From contig JAOTVC010000006.1 of the NCBI GenBank assembly GCA_029863585.1, forward strand, positions 1 through 42,825: a stretch of 42,825 nt of DNA, given 5' to 3'. This document shows positions 42,177 to 42,825 of the stretch, in pieces. The translations under genes were made by a program, and so were the position numbers. Position 1 is the stretch's first letter, and the number at the start of each line of letters is the position of its first letter. Origin of the DNA: Alphaproteobacteria bacterium (lineage in GTDB: Bacteria; Pseudomonadota; Alphaproteobacteria; SMXQ01). Below the pieces are notes generated by a model. That model was given only the letters and a program-made list of their open reading frames with translations. It was not told the DNA's origin and searched no databases.

Positions 42177-42825
42177 TCAGCACCTGCGGCTTGCCTCGGT
42201 GTCATTCGTGGCGGTGTCTGCCTTCCCTCGCACAGCCTTGACTGCGTGGGCCGCGATCACCGGCGCGGCACTGGTGCAAAGAACCAAGGTCCAGCCTTCC
42301 GGCGATGGCGGCGACAGGGCCAGCACCGACGCCAGGGGGGGCAGATAGGTCGCCATCACCACCAGGGTGATGGTGAGGGCCAAGGCGGCCCAGACCCATG
42401 GGTTGCGGGTGACCTCGTTGGCAAAAAGCGGCGAATGCCGGTCGGCCATATTGAACACATGCCAGATCTGCGCGAGGGAGAGCGTCAGGAAAGAAATTGT
42501 GACGGCATCGGCCCGACCCATCCTCAACCAATAAAGGGCCAATAGAAACGCAGCCAGCGTCGCGCCCGTGATTGCAGCGCCATGGATCACGATGGCCGAC
42601 CAGTGGGCGGACGCCAGCACGGGCTCAGCGGGATCGCGCGGCGGGCGCCGCATGACGCCGGGGTCCCCTTCCCCGATGCCAAGCGCGAAAGCGGGAAAGA
42701 CGTCGGTCACCAAATTGAGATAGAGGATTTGAAGCGGCAGCAAGGGTAAGGGCAGGCCGCTCAAGGTCGCGATGCCGATCACCATAATCTCGGCGATGTT
42801 GCAGGACATCAGGTAGACGACGAAC
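42177..42825 (-). CDS. C-terminal part of a cation-transporting P-type ATPase (cut by the window edge)
   Basis: The frame stays open to the right edge (VVYLMSCNIAEIMVIG), so only the last 215 or so residues are visible. LPLLPLQILYLNLVTDVFPAFALGIGEGD is the M5-M6 region of Ca2+/PMA-type (P2) ATPases; then come four more helices, including TISFLTLSLAQIWHVFNM. The phosphorylation site and ATP-binding domain lie beyond the window. A Ca2+ or H+/K+ type pump is likely. Confidence 0.9.
   Translation of the reverse strand, partial: FVVYLMSCNIAEIMVIGIATLSGLPLPLLPLQILYLNLVTDVFPAFALGIGEGDPGVMRRPPRDPAEPVLASAHWSAIVIHGAAITGATLAAFLLALYWLRMGRADAVTISFLTLSLAQIWHVFNMADRHSPLFANEVTRNPWVWAALALTITLVVMATYLPPLASVLALSPPSPEGWTLVLCTSAAPVIAAHAVKAVRGKADTATNDTEASRRC

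Noticed and set aside
1-42825. CRISPR arrays, tRNA or rRNA genes, transposases, integrases, phage genes, toxin-antitoxin pairs
   Set aside because: Read for but not seen. The only repeats found are the short elements listed above, and no protein resembles a transposase or integrase.

Overview
The window is high-GC DNA (roughly 60-65% G+C by eye) with dense coding on both strands. It looks like chromosome from an alphaproteobacterium, probably Rhodospirillales-like. The reasons are the recG / sdhE-mfd block, an alphaproteobacterial type of clpS, HspQ and DUF454 genes, and two exact TTAA-N7-TTAA boxes of the kind bound by the alphaproteobacterial master regulator CtrA. I saw no rRNA, tRNA, CRISPR array or insertion sequence. 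All homology statements come from motif recognition, not from searches.

Region 1 (1-15.6 kb) is a catabolic and transport island. After a broken gene fragment and a MarC-family membrane protein come two paralogous periplasmic binding proteins of the tripartite tricarboxylate transporter (TTT) type, an SDR-fold protein, a family III CoA-transferase, a crotonase, the TTT membrane subunits TctA and TctB, a secreted M20 peptidase, VOC proteins, an aldo/keto reductase and a metal-dependent aminopeptidase/dioxygenase-like protein. The natural reading is uptake of a carboxylate, its activation to a CoA thioester and further breakdown. The SDR and the crotonase both lack the residues that define catalysis in their families. 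A GAF-GGDEF diguanylate cyclase of lower GC, flanked by short related repeats, interrupts the island.

Region 2 (16-24.3 kb) is signalling. It holds a PilZ-like domain fused to a methyltransferase of the type annotated as 3-hydroxypalmitate methyl ester synthase, a six-TM histidine kinase, a membrane fatty-acid desaturase, a large exported propeller-like protein, a DUF123 protein, and a response regulator with an HPt protein. The methyltransferase and the kinase each have a perfect CtrA-type box upstream. This is the best candidate here for an undescribed system: a CtrA- and c-di-GMP-linked, possibly lipid-based signalling module.

Region 3 (24.4-38 kb) is mostly housekeeping: a DsbA-family protein, mfd, sdhE, recG, DUF502, hspQ, a lipoprotein, DUF454, a membrane-anchored LuxR-type regulator, a CBS protein, clpS, a GNAT, a GST and DUF1761. 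Region 4 (37.7-42.8 kb) has an MFS exporter, a small membrane protein, a Sel1-SPOR protein, a TauD-type dioxygenase with a cupin-like neighbour, and the C-terminal end of a P-type ATPase that runs off the right edge. Many convergent gene pairs overlap at their 3' ends (desaturase/propeller, DUF123/HPt, DsbA/mfd, recG/DUF502, DUF1761/MFS), so the genome is compact.
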